Assembly (NCBI GenBank): GCA_022448525.1
Contig: JAKVCX010000004.1
Coordinates: 434,001-498,000 of the forward strand
Direction of reading: 5' to 3'
From: Tenacibaculum sp.
GTDB lineage: Bacteria > Bacteroidota > Bacteroidia > Flavobacteriales > Flavobacteriaceae
Length of the DNA stretch: 64,000 bases
The translations under genes and the position numbers were made by a program. Position 1 is the stretch's first letter. Each line of letters begins with the position of its first letter. Below are positions 1-8,532 of the stretch, piece by piece. The notes under the pieces were generated by a model. It did not search any database. It saw nothing but the letters and a program-made list of their open reading frames with translations, and was not told the DNA's origin.

Positions 1-42
1 AACTTTTTGAATCGAAAGACAAAATAGAATAGATAAAAAATG

Positions 43-71
43 ATAACCTTCCTATATGGGAAGGTTATTTT
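43..71 (+). terminator. Rho-independent terminator of an upstream gene
   Basis: A perfect 10-bp stem (ATAACCTTCC at 43-52 with GGAAGGTTAT at 59-68) closes a 6-nt loop and runs into TTTT. An A-rich stretch at 35-40 precedes it, so it could also stop transcription from the right. It most likely ends a plus-strand gene that lies left of the window. Confidence 0.7.
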
Positions 72-151
72 CATTGAAATATTCTTATTTAAATAGTCTC
101 CAAATAATACTTGTTTAACATTTTTAGATAAAATAAAACGCAGCTATATCT

Positions 152-159
152 TATTTTTG
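152..159 (+). promoter_or_regulatory. Candidate -7 promoter box
   Basis: TATTTTTG matches the Bacteroidota -7 consensus TAnnTTTG. Transcription would start near 166, about 20 nt before the TTG codon at 186, which supports that non-ATG start. No TTG -33 element sits at the usual 17-23 nt spacing, so the call rests on the -7 box and its position. Confidence 0.4.
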
Positions 160-185
160 CATCTGACTTATTTAAATCCCGAAAT

Positions 186-785
186 TTGTTAGAAAAAAGA
201 CGTCAATTACCACAAAGCCAAGTTGTAAATCCAGATTATTTTATTTTCTGTTTGGAATCAGTTTTAGATGTTGAAGTTGAAAATGTTACACCTACTCAGC
301 AAAAACTAGAAGAACTAACAATGGATTTCGGTATAGCTAGTATTTATCAAACTTGTGATACTATTGAAGGCTTAGAAGAAAGCTTAAATACTTTGGTTTT
401 AGACGATCATAACTTTAAAAATTATGAAATCATTTACTTGGTTATGACTGGCGAGGCTAACAGTGTTTGCTTAAATGGTTATTTATATAATCTACAAGAA
501 ATTGCTGAAATTTTTGAAGGGCGTTTAAATGATAAAATTTTACATTTCGCTAATTCTAAAGTATTGGATTTAGATGAAGACGAAGCTCAATATTTCTTGG
601 ATATAACGGGAGCAAAGGCTATTTCTGGTTATGGAAATCAGTTTAATGGAATTGCTAGTTCAAACTTGGATAAGGTGTTCTTTAATCTTTTTAATGAAGA
701 TGATGATATGTTCGAAGTAGTTGAACAATTGCACAGAAAACACTACAAAATGTGTAAACTTCTTGATTTTAGATTGTACTATTAA
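186..785 (+). CDS. Hypothetical protein, DUF6642-like
   Basis: This 199-residue acidic soluble protein has no signal peptide or membrane segment. The order of its blocks (an N-terminal FCLES strand near residue 22, an IYLVMTGE block near 82-90, a LQEIAEIFEG helix, then ILHFANS) recalls the flavobacterial DUF6642 family, as far as I remember that family. The start is TTG at 186: the frame is open back to 132 with no ATG, and the first internal ATG (321) would remove the first conserved strand. In related proteins I would expect HG at the MTG position and a Cys near FANS, as in caspase/CHAT folds; both are absent here. Function unknown. It stands alone between a terminator and a monocistronic oxygenase gene. 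Confidence 0.5.
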   Translation: MLEKRRQLPQSQVVNPDYFIFCLESVLDVEVENVTPTQQKLEELTMDFGIASIYQTCDTIEGLEESLNTLVLDDHNFKNYEIIYLVMTGEANSVCLNGYLYNLQEIAEIFEGRLNDKILHFANSKVLDLDEDEAQYFLDITGAKAISGYGNQFNGIASSNLDKVFFNLFNEDDDMFEVVEQLHRKHYKMCKLLDFRLYY

Positions 786-877
786 TTATCTAAAAAATAG
801 TGTCTAATTATTTCCTATTCCTTGTTTTTTACTAAAACCTCTTTTTTTATTACTAATGCTAACTTGAGGTTCTGGGT

Positions 878-950
878 TAAATTTGCATTGTAATTTTATA
901 ATAATAAGCATGATTGTAAATTCTCTATTATATATTGACTTATAAATTTG
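878..950 (+). promoter_or_regulatory. Two candidate -7 boxes ahead of the oxygenase gene
   Basis: TAAATTTG occurs at 878-885 and again at 943-950; both match TAnnTTTG. The downstream box would give a leader of about 55 nt for the gene at 1011. It is embedded in an inverted repeat, TATTGAC at 933-939 and GTCAATA at 959-965, which could be a regulator site. Neither box has a well-spaced TTG -33 element. Confidence 0.35.
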
Positions 951-1010
951 AAGGATAGGTCAATATGGTTTTTAGAGAAGTTATTTATCCTTTAACACAA
1001 AACAGTAAAA

Positions 1011-1964
1011 ATGACAAATAATAAAGCACTTACAGAAGCTCGCTCACTTGAACTACCTTCAAGGCAAGCATCTTTGCATCGTGAAAAGTCTGTTTCAGCT
1101 TTTTGGAATAACAATAGAGATTTATTAGAAAAAGCTTGGACAGAATGGGAAGTTGAAAACAAAGAAAATTTGTTAATCCCAGATGAAACACTACTTGATC
1201 CTCGTTTACGAAAAGCAATTAAATCTGCTTGGGAAAATCCAGATAAAGAAGTTGATGTTGCCAATTTATGGGAAGAAATCATCCCTGGAGTTTACAGTAC
1301 GCAATTTTTTGATGTGGAACGTTTAGCAGAATTCCGTGAATATTTAGAAGCAGTAGCTACCTCACAAATTCCTAAAAGAGCACCTTATGGTATTCAATTA
1401 AACCGTTATGGAGTAATGTTAGATCCACGTTCAGAAGGTCATCTAGCAGCTCCTAATTTTCAAGCATTTTATAATGATATTATGGATCGTTACATACGAC
1501 CAGTAGCTCGATTATTATTAGGAACATATGGATATGATACTCAAACATTTGGTTTTTCAATTCAATATAACCCGGATAAAGACAAAGATTTACAACCACA
1601 TACTGATGCGTCAGCTGCAACTTTAAATGTAAACATCAATTTGCCAGATGAAGAATTTACAGGTTCACAAGTTGATTTTTTCGATAAAACCACAGGAAAA
1701 ACAGGACAGACTATTTTTGAACCTGGTAAAGCCATAATTCATCGTGGTAACGTACCACACGCAACACATTCAATAATAAGCGGACAACGTAATAATTTAG
1801 TCATGTGGTTATATGGTGATCGTATGCAAGTTCCAAGAGGAAATACAAGTAGTTATGGCAATTCTAATAGCTCAGAAACAACTGATAATATTTCGAAAGT
1901 AGTAACTGCACGTGAACGTTGGAGTATCCCAACAACACCTAAAGATCCTTTTGCACCATTTTAA
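1011..1964 (+). CDS. 2-oxoglutarate/Fe(II)-dependent oxygenase
   Basis: The protein has 317 residues and looks cytoplasmic. The C-terminal half shows a double-stranded beta-helix oxygenase core: HTD at 197-199 supplies the first two iron ligands, H250 or H253 in the HATH segment the third, and R260 in GQRNN is placed to bind 2-oxoglutarate. The N-terminal 120 residues are helical and charged and may form a cap over the substrate. Such enzymes hydroxylate small molecules or protein side chains with O2 and 2-oxoglutarate; the substrate cannot be read from the sequence. The gene is monocistronic, with its own candidate promoters and a terminator hairpin right after the stop codon. Confidence 0.75.
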   Translation: MTNNKALTEARSLELPSRQASLHREKSVSAFWNNNRDLLEKAWTEWEVENKENLLIPDETLLDPRLRKAIKSAWENPDKEVDVANLWEEIIPGVYSTQFFDVERLAEFREYLEAVATSQIPKRAPYGIQLNRYGVMLDPRSEGHLAAPNFQAFYNDIMDRYIRPVARLLLGTYGYDTQTFGFSIQYNPDKDKDLQPHTDASAATLNVNINLPDEEFTGSQVDFFDKTTGKTGQTIFEPGKAIIHRGNVPHATHSIISGQRNNLVMWLYGDRMQVPRGNTSSYGNSNSSETTDNISKVVTARERWSIPTTPKDPFAPF

Positions 1965-1969
1965 ATAAG

Positions 1970-2016
1970 ATTTCAGTAAACCTTCTTACTAGTATTAAGT
2001 TGGTTTACTGAAATTT
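1970..2016 (+). terminator. Hairpin terminator after the oxygenase gene
   Basis: A perfect 13-bp stem (ATTTCAGTAAACC at 1970-1982 with GGTTTACTGAAAT at 2002-2014) starts 5 nt after the stop codon. The 19-nt loop can pair further (CTTA with TAAG). The T tract is short, so termination may be incomplete. Confidence 0.6.
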
Positions 2017-2084
2017 AGTATGATATTGAGTGTTTTATATACTCTTAAAATCTTTATTACACTTATTATGTAAATAAACACTAA

Positions 2085-2111
2085 TTGCTAAGCTAACACT
2101 GGTTACCTTTG
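2085..2111 (+). promoter_or_regulatory. Promoter of the RNA helicase pair
   Basis: TACCTTTG at 2104-2111 matches TAnnTTTG, with TTG at 2085-2087 sixteen bases upstream, close to the flavobacterial TTG-N17-23-TAnnTTTG arrangement. The start codon at 2126 is only 14 nt downstream, so the 5' leader would be under 10 nt. Confidence 0.55.
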
Positions 2112-2125
2112 CAAAAAATACATTC

Positions 2126-3460
2126 ATGTCTAAAAGTTTTACCGACTTAGGAATTATTCCTGAAATCCAACAGAGTTTAAATGATTTAAAAATCTCTGTT
2201 CCAACAGATATACAAGAAAAAGCGATACCTTCCATTTTAAACAAAAATGAAGATATAGTCGCTCTAGCAAAGACAGGAACTGGTAAAACTGCAGCTTTTG
2301 GATTACCATTACTTCAATTAATTGACACGAATAACTCCAATATTCAAGCAATTATATTGGCACCAACGAGAGAATTAGGTCAGCAAATTCATGCAAACTT
2401 AATCTCTTTCGCTTCACATATTCCTTCAATAGCTATTGCAGCCATTTGTGGTGGAACTCCAATAAAACCACAAATTGAACGATTACAAGAAGATACGCAT
2501 ATAGTTGTGGGAACACCAGGAAGATTAGCTGATTTGATAAAACGTGAGGCGATTAATATCAAAAACATCCAATATTTTATTCTAGATGAAGCTGATGAAA
2601 TGGTCAGTGCTTTAAAAGATGGACTAGACACAATAATTAGAGAAATACCTAAGAAAAGGAGAACGTTATTATTTACAGCAACACTTTCAGGAGCAATCAA
2701 ACAACTGATAAACAATTACATGTCTAAAGATGTTATTCAAATTGAAGCCGATATGGAAACTGTTGGTCATCAAGGAATAAAACATCAATATGTAGTTGTA
2801 AAACCTATAGAAAAACTTGAAGTTTTATTACATTTTTTAGCTTCTAAAGAAAGAGAAAGAGGAATTATTTTTTGTAAAACTAAAGCGGCAGTAAATAAAC
2901 TAGCGAAAAAATTAGCGATTAATAAATTCTCTTCAGGTGCAATTCATGGAAGTTTAACACAAGGAATTCGTGATCGAATAATGGAGCAATTCAGAGCCGG
3001 ACACATCAATATTTTAGTAGCTACTGATTTGGCTGCACGTGGAATAGATGTAAAAGAAGTTTCTTACGTTGTTAATTATCATTTACCAGACACTTATGAA
3101 ACCTATGTCCATAGAAGCGGAAGAACAGCAAGAGCAGGAGGGAAGGGACTTTCATTAAGCGTTATACAGGAAGAAGAAATTGAAGAAATTCCTGATTTTG
3201 AGGAGGAATTAGGCATCACTTTTCGTCAATTTAAAAAAGCAGATGCACAAAGCATAGAAGAAAATAATACGTTGTTATGGGCAAAGAAAATATTTAAAAC
3301 CAAGCCCAATAGAACCGTTTCAGAGGATTTTAAAGATAAAGTTAAAACTGTATTTCATCATTTAACTAAAGATGAATTAATTGAGAAAGTTTTAGCCTAT
3401 CATTTGGCAGAAATGAATACAAATAAATTGAAACAAGATTCTCAAAAAAATAAGAAATAG
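2126..3460 (+). CDS. DEAD-box ATP-dependent RNA helicase
   Basis: This 444-residue enzyme unwinds RNA duplexes with ATP and probably helps ribosome assembly or mRNA turnover in the cytoplasm. All core motifs are visible: Walker A AKTGTGKT (48-55), PTRELGQQ (81-88), TPGRL (131-135), DEAD (155-158), TAT motif III, ATDLAARGID motif V and HRSGRTARAG motif VI. A lysine-rich tail after about residue 380 lacks a recognised RNA-binding fold. The type is RhlE/CshA-like. The next gene, a second DEAD-box protein, starts 2 nt after this stop, so the two should be cotranscribed from the promoter at 2104. Confidence 0.93.
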   Translation: MSKSFTDLGIIPEIQQSLNDLKISVPTDIQEKAIPSILNKNEDIVALAKTGTGKTAAFGLPLLQLIDTNNSNIQAIILAPTRELGQQIHANLISFASHIPSIAIAAICGGTPIKPQIERLQEDTHIVVGTPGRLADLIKREAINIKNIQYFILDEADEMVSALKDGLDTIIREIPKKRRTLLFTATLSGAIKQLINNYMSKDVIQIEADMETVGHQGIKHQYVVVKPIEKLEVLLHFLASKERERGIIFCKTKAAVNKLAKKLAINKFSSGAIHGSLTQGIRDRIMEQFRAGHINILVATDLAARGIDVKEVSYVVNYHLPDTYETYVHRSGRTARAGGKGLSLSVIQEEEIEEIPDFEEELGITFRQFKKADAQSIEENNTLLWAKKIFKTKPNRTVSEDFKDKVKTVFHHLTKDELIEKVLAYHLAEMNTNKLKQDSQKNKK

Positions 3461-3462
3461 TT

Positions 3463-4776
3463 ATGGGAAATAATATTAAACAACAGCAGGATATTTTAGC
3501 AAAATTGAATATTCAAGAGCTAAATCCCATGCAAGAAGAAGCTCTAGCTGTTATTGAAAAAGAAACAAACACTATACTACTTTCTCCAACGGGGACTGGT
3601 AAAACGTTAGCTTTCTTGTTGCCATTACTAAAAACTTTAGATGCCAATAATCCTGAAATACAAGCTTTAATTTTAGTTCCTTCACGCGAGTTAGCCATAC
3701 AAATAGAACAAGTAGCTAGAAATATGGGATCTGGTTTTAAAATAAATGCTGTTTATGGAGGAAGACCAATTGCTAAAGATAAAACTGAATTACAGTATTT
3801 ACCAGCTATTTTAATAGGAACACCAGGAAGAATTTCTGATCATTTTAGTAGTAATCGTTTTTCAAAGAATAGTATTAAAACAATAATTTTAGATGAGTTT
3901 GATAAATCTTTAGAGGTTGGTTTTGAGTATGAAATGAGAGGAATTATAAATCAAATTCCTAATCTAAATAAACGAATACTAACTTCTGCTACCCAAGGTG
4001 TTGAAATTCCTGAATTTGTTGGGCTAGATAAACCTAAAATCGTTAACTACTTAAAAAACAAGAAAGTTTCAAAATTAGAGATAAAAACCGTTGTTTCTCC
4101 AAAAGAAGACAAAACAGAGACTTTAGTTGATTTACTACGGCATATAGGAAATAAACCTGGTATTATCTTTTGTAACTTCAAAGATAGTATTGCAAAGGTT
4201 AGTGATGTTTTACAGGAAAACCAGATTAGTCATACTTGTTTTTCAGGTGGAATGGAACAAAGAGATCGAGAACGTTCTTTAATAAAATTTAGAAACGGAA
4301 CTTCTCAATTATTGGTTGCAACTGATTTAGCCGCTAGAGGTATTGACATTCCTGAATTGAAATATATTATTCATTACGAACTTCCAAGAGCTATTGAAGA
4401 ATTTACGCATAGAAATGGTAGAACGGCTAGAGTAGATGCCGAAGGAATAGCTTATGTATTACATTCAAAAAAAGAATTTTTACCTGAATTTATAAAGAAA
4501 ACAGAGGGAATAGATATTACTGAAAAAGCAAAATGGAAACCACAATTTTGGACAACTTTGTTTATTTCAGGTGGACGAAAAGATAAAATATCAAAAGGAG
4601 ATATCGCAGGACTTTTCTTTAAACAAGGAAACCTAAATAAAGATCAATTAGGTGTTATAGAGTTAAAACAAGATTGTGCTTTTATCTCGGTTCCTTTAAC
4701 TATTGCTAACGACTTAGCTGAAAGATTGAATAATTCTCGTTTAAAAAAGAAAAAGGTAAGGGTATATCGTGTTTAA
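3463..4776 (+). CDS. DEAD-box-type RNA helicase with variant DEFD motif and DbpA-like C-terminal domain
   Basis: A 437-residue paralogue of the preceding helicase. Walker A SPTGTGKT (41-48), PSREL (73-77), TPGRI (120-124), ATDLAARGID and HRNGRTARV are present, but motif II reads DEFD (144-147) instead of DEAD; the Asp-Glu pair needed for Mg-ATP is intact. From about residue 366 on, the tail (LFISGGRKDK to KVRVYRV) resembles the RRM-like DbpA/CsdA RNA-binding domain, which would give it a specific RNA target, perhaps in 23S rRNA. Two adjacent, different helicases suggest division of labour. A cold-shock gene follows after 97 bp. Confidence 0.88.
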   Translation: MGNNIKQQQDILAKLNIQELNPMQEEALAVIEKETNTILLSPTGTGKTLAFLLPLLKTLDANNPEIQALILVPSRELAIQIEQVARNMGSGFKINAVYGGRPIAKDKTELQYLPAILIGTPGRISDHFSSNRFSKNSIKTIILDEFDKSLEVGFEYEMRGIINQIPNLNKRILTSATQGVEIPEFVGLDKPKIVNYLKNKKVSKLEIKTVVSPKEDKTETLVDLLRHIGNKPGIIFCNFKDSIAKVSDVLQENQISHTCFSGGMEQRDRERSLIKFRNGTSQLLVATDLAARGIDIPELKYIIHYELPRAIEEFTHRNGRTARVDAEGIAYVLHSKKEFLPEFIKKTEGIDITEKAKWKPQFWTTLFISGGRKDKISKGDIAGLFFKQGNLNKDQLGVIELKQDCAFISVPLTIANDLAERLNNSRLKKKKVRVYRV

Positions 4777-4828
4777 AATCAGAATAATAAAAAAGTAATT
4801 AAATCAAGGTAGTTCGTAAAAATGGCAT

Positions 4829-4836
4829 TACTTTTG
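4829..4836 (+). promoter_or_regulatory. Candidate -7 box of the cold-shock gene
   Basis: TACTTTTG fits TAnnTTTG. Transcription would begin near 4843, leaving an A-rich 5' leader of about 30 nt before the ATG at 4874. This is far shorter than the thermosensing leader of E. coli cspA. Confidence 0.45.
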
Positions 4837-4873
4837 TCAAACAAAAATTAAAATAATAATACATTACATTAAA

Positions 4874-5065
4874 ATGATTACAGGTACAGTAAAATTTTTC
4901 AACGATTCAAAAGGTTTTGGTTTCATCACAGAAGAAGGAAGCAACAAAGAACATTTTGTACACATTTCAGGATTAATTGACGAAGTTCGTGAAGGTGATA
5001 CCGTTGAATTCGAATTAAAAGAAGGAAAAAAAGGATTAAATGCAGTAAACGTTAGAGTTATCTAA
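4874..5065 (+). CDS. CspA-family cold-shock protein
   Basis: A 63-residue single cold-shock domain of normal family length. RNP1 (KGFGFI, residues 14-19) and RNP2 (HFVHIS, 28-33) carry the aromatic residues that stack on single-stranded RNA or DNA. It acts as an RNA chaperone in the cytoplasm. Its place directly behind two DEAD-box helicases is functionally coherent, because cold stabilises RNA structure and both protein types remove it. It has its own -7 box and a strong terminator, so it is probably also expressed independently of the helicases. Confidence 0.93.
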   Translation: MITGTVKFFNDSKGFGFITEEGSNKEHFVHISGLIDEVREGDTVEFELKEGKKGLNAVNVRVI

Positions 5066-5091
5066 TCGAGTTTACAGATATAATTTAGTAA

Positions 5092-5124
5092 AAGTTCATC
5101 ACTAAGTGATGAACTTTTTTTTTT
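5092..5124 (+). terminator. Strong rho-independent terminator
   Basis: An 11-bp perfect stem (AAGTTCATCAC at 5092-5102 with GTGATGAACTT at 5106-5116) with a 3-nt TAA loop merges into ten consecutive T residues (5115-5124). It ends the csp transcript and separates it from the AsmA-like gene. Confidence 0.9.
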
Positions 5125-5246
5125 ATTAAAAAGTATGAGATTATTTAGAAAAAGTTAAAAAAATGGCCAGATAAAATTTTAGTTAGTATTTTTAGTTTTA
5201 ACATTTAACAAAAAGCTGACACACTGTTATAATAATCATAAGTATT

Positions 5247-8200
5247 ATGAAATTTGAAGCCTTTAAAAAAAGAAAATTCTGGTTGCGATTTATTGCTTGC
5301 GTAATACTTTTACCTATACTATTTCTTATTGTTACCGTATTATATATCAATACTAAACAAAATAGTATTATTAAAGATCATATAGCTGAGCTTAACAAAA
5401 CCCACAAAGGTTTTATTGATATTGGTGACACGCATTTATCACTCTTTAGTAATTTTCCTAATATTTCTTTTAAAGTAGATGATCTAAAAATAAACGAAAC
5501 TAAAAGTGATAACTCACCTGTTATTCTGGATGTTAAAGATATCTACGTAGGTTTTAATTTATGGGATATTTTAGAAGGAAATTATACCATAAAATCATTA
5601 ATTGTAGAAGAAGGTTTCTTTGATATTGTAATTCATGAAGATAAAAGTCTAAATCTTTTAAATGCATTAAAATCCTTTGATGAATCACAAAGTGAAGAGC
5701 CGATAGATTTTAAACTCAAAAAAGTCAAATTACACAATCTAGATATCCACAAAAAAGATGAAGGTCAAAATACAGACTTAGAAACATTTATTTATGAAGC
5801 TGATGGTGGTTTCAATATTGATAATGAAGTTATTTCAGGTCATATTGATACGAAGTTTGAAATGAATTTAATTAGTAACGGCGATACTACCTATGTAAAA
5901 CACAAACACTTTGATGTTCATACAGATGTTAGTTTGAATAAAGATACTGGATTACTGACTATCGAACCTTCTGGAGTGACTATGGAGCATGGCGATTTTG
6001 AGTTAGAGGGAAAAGTAGATACAAAAAATGATTTTGATCTTGATTTGATCATAAAAGGAGCAAAGCCTAATTTTAATATGCTTATTGCCTTTGCACCAGA
6101 GGATCTTATACCGGTTTTAGAACGTTATAAAAATGCTGGGAAAATTTATTTTAACGCGGTGGTTCAAGGACCTACATTGAATCAACAAGTACCTTTTTTT
6201 GATGTAAACTTCGGTGTAAGTGAAGCGTTTTTAGAAAACACCAATAAAGGAAAACGCGTTAAAAATATTGGTTTTAAAGGTCATTTTACAAATGGTAAGG
6301 AACGAAGTGCACGCACCACAACATTCTCACTAGAAGATATGACCGCCAAACTTGGAAAAGGAAAAATTCTGGGAAATGTTGTAATCAATAATTTTGATGA
6401 GCCAGAGATAGATATGCGATTGAATACAAATTTTAATCTTGAGTTTATAGCCGATTTTTTAAATTTAAGTGACGTAGATATTGCATCTGGGAATGTTTCC
6501 TTAAAAATGAATTTTCATGATATTGTGGATATTAATAACCCAGAACTAGCGCTCAGCAGGTTGAATCAGGCGTATTATAGTGAGTTAAAGATTGATAGTC
6601 TCAGTTTATCTTCTAAAGATCTTCCTGCACCGTTGAAAAAATTAAATGCACATATAGAAATGAAAGGGAAAAAAGCGACTATCAATCAATTTGATATGCT
6701 TTTAGGTAACTCTGATATTTCAATAACTGGATATTTGTCAGATCTTCCTGCTATTGTGCATCATACAGATACACTCCTCGTTACACATTTAGATATTAAA
6801 TCGAACCTATTAGATATCGCTGAACTTACACGATTTTCTGCTACGGATAGTATAAAAACAGGCATAGATGAGCAAATTAAAGATGTAACTGCTGGATTTT
6901 CATTTAAATCCTCAGCAAAAGCTTTTACCGAAAGTAAATATTTACCGAAAGGAGAGTTCTTTGTAGACAGCCTTAACGCGAAACTAAAGCATTATCCGCA
7001 TAAATTTCATGATTTTCATGTAGATGTATTAATCGATGATAAAGATCTTAAAATCAAAGATTTTACAGGTTTTATTGATGATTCTGATTTTCATTTTAAC
7101 GGACTGGTACATAATTATGGTTTTTGGATGCAAAAAGAATTGAATGGTGATGTGGATTTAGATATTACCTTAACTTCAGACTTATTGCGTTTGGAAGACA
7201 TTTTCTCGTATCAAGGTGAAAATTATGTTCCTGAAGAATATAGACACGAAGAATTTGAAAAACTGGAATTGCATGTAAATTCTAGTATGCATTATAAAGC
7301 ATCAGCATTACATTCTATAGATTTAGAATTAGACAAGCTGAATACCAAAATGCATGTACATCCATTACGATTTGAATACTTTACAGGTGATTTTCATTAT
7401 GAAGATGACCATCTTGTAGTGAAAGATTTTATTGGTAAAATAGGAAGAACTTCTTTTAATATCGGCTTGAACTATTATTTAGGAGATGACGAAGCGATTA
7501 AAAAACGAGACAATTATCTTAGTTTCAAAGCAAATTATATTGATTACGACCAATTATTTCCTCCCGATAAACCCACAGAGAAGGCAACCATAACTGTAAA
7601 ATCAAAAACTGCGGATGTTCCTGCACATGCAGATGCTTTTAATTTGTATGAGCTACCATTTACGGATATGAAATTTGATGTTGATGTTGATTATTTTATG
7701 TATCAACGAATTCATTTACAAGACATAAAAGCAAAATTACGTACTACTCAAAATCATTACATTTATGTAGATACTTTGCACATGAATGCAGCTGGAGGTA
7801 ATTTTAATATGTCGGGGTATTTTAACGGTAGTAATCCAAAGAAAATTTACCTGAAACCGAATATAAAAACCACTAAAATAGATTTGGATAAGTTCTTATT
7901 TAAGTTTGAAAATTTTGGACAAGATCATTTGGTTTCGGATAATTTAAAAGGACATGTTTCTTCCAACATAACTGGAAAAATTAGAATCTATCCTGATTTA
8001 GTTCCAGATTTAGATCAATCTGAAGTTCACATGGATGTAAAAGTTTTTAATGGAAAATTACAGAATTATGAACCTATGAAATTGTTGTCTAGTTATATGG
8101 GCGATAAAAACTTGAACAATATCAAGTTTGATACGATTCAAAATCATATTGATATAAACAACGGACGCATAACTATTCCTAATATGACGATTGAATCCAC

Positions 8201-8459
8201 ATTAGGACATATGGAATTATCTGGTACACAAGATTTGAATAATAATATTGAATATTACTTAAGAATTCCTTGGAAAACCGTTAGAAAAGCAGTTTGGTAT
8301 AAATTATTCAAGAATAAAAAAAATAGTGGAACTAAGGAAGGAGAGGATGAAATTATAGAGGTTGATCCTAATAAAAAAGTAAGATACTTAAACTTAAAAT
8401 TACATGGAACTGTTGATGATTTTAAAGTGTCCATGAAGAAGAAACCTAAGAAGAAGTAA
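5247..8459 (+). CDS. AsmA-like protein
   Basis: A 1070-residue protein with one N-terminal membrane helix (about residues 14-33, after a KKRKFW basic stretch) and a long, beta-rich periplasmic body. The N-terminal part (IGDTHLSLFSNFPNISFKVD) is typical of AsmA, and the final 250 residues, with repeated short strands, match the AsmA C-terminal region. Members of this superfamily (AsmA, TamB, YhdP) bridge the periplasm and are linked to phospholipid transport to the outer membrane. The tail after about residue 1020 is rich in Lys and ends in KKKPKKK. It has its own transcription unit between the csp terminator and a LacI gene 73 bp downstream. Confidence 0.85.
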   Translation: MKFEAFKKRKFWLRFIACVILLPILFLIVTVLYINTKQNSIIKDHIAELNKTHKGFIDIGDTHLSLFSNFPNISFKVDDLKINETKSDNSPVILDVKDIYVGFNLWDILEGNYTIKSLIVEEGFFDIVIHEDKSLNLLNALKSFDESQSEEPIDFKLKKVKLHNLDIHKKDEGQNTDLETFIYEADGGFNIDNEVISGHIDTKFEMNLISNGDTTYVKHKHFDVHTDVSLNKDTGLLTIEPSGVTMEHGDFELEGKVDTKNDFDLDLIIKGAKPNFNMLIAFAPEDLIPVLERYKNAGKIYFNAVVQGPTLNQQVPFFDVNFGVSEAFLENTNKGKRVKNIGFKGHFTNGKERSARTTTFSLEDMTAKLGKGKILGNVVINNFDEPEIDMRLNTNFNLEFIADFLNLSDVDIASGNVSLKMNFHDIVDINNPELALSRLNQAYYSELKIDSLSLSSKDLPAPLKKLNAHIEMKGKKATINQFDMLLGNSDISITGYLSDLPAIVHHTDTLLVTHLDIKSNLLDIAELTRFSATDSIKTGIDEQIKDVTAGFSFKSSAKAFTESKYLPKGEFFVDSLNAKLKHYPHKFHDFHVDVLIDDKDLKIKDFTGFIDDSDFHFNGLVHNYGFWMQKELNGDVDLDITLTSDLLRLEDIFSYQGENYVPEEYRHEEFEKLELHVNSSMHYKASALHSIDLELDKLNTKMHVHPLRFEYFTGDFHYEDDHLVVKDFIGKIGRTSFNIGLNYYLGDDEAIKKRDNYLSFKANYIDYDQLFPPDKPTEKATITVKSKTADVPAHADAFNLYELPFTDMKFDVDVDYFMYQRIHLQDIKAKLRTTQNHYIYVDTLHMNAAGGNFNMSGYFNGSNPKKIYLKPNIKTTKIDLDKFLFKFENFGQDHLVSDNLKGHVSSNITGKIRIYPDLVPDLDQSEVHMDVKVFNGKLQNYEPMKLLSSYMGDKNLNNIKFDTIQNHIDINNGRITIPNMTIESTLGHMELSGTQDLNNNIEYYLRIPWKTVRKAVWYKLFKNKKNSGTKEGEDEIIEVDPNKKVRYLNLKLHGTVDDFKVSMKKKPKKK

Positions 8460-8463
8460 AAAA

Positions 8464-8471
8464 AAACGTTT
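8464..8471. promoter_or_regulatory. Possible weak LacI operator upstream of the regulator gene
   Basis: AAACGTTT is a perfect 8-bp palindrome with a central CG, and its right arm continues as TTTA. The same core occurs in the 24-bp palindrome upstream of the pentose operon (29736-29759). It lies 61 bp before the LacI start codon, where an autoregulatory site would be expected. An 8-bp match in AT-rich DNA is weak evidence. Confidence 0.25.
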
Positions 8472-8532
8472 ATTATATTTCAAACTAACAAGCTTTTGTA
8501 TATTTCATTAAATTAATCACAAGCAAGTTTTA

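Noticed and set aside
910..945. An 11-codon open frame (ATG at 910) upstream of the oxygenase gene
   Set aside because: It overlaps the candidate promoter, has no coding character and no regulatory stop near the gene; chance in AT-rich DNA.
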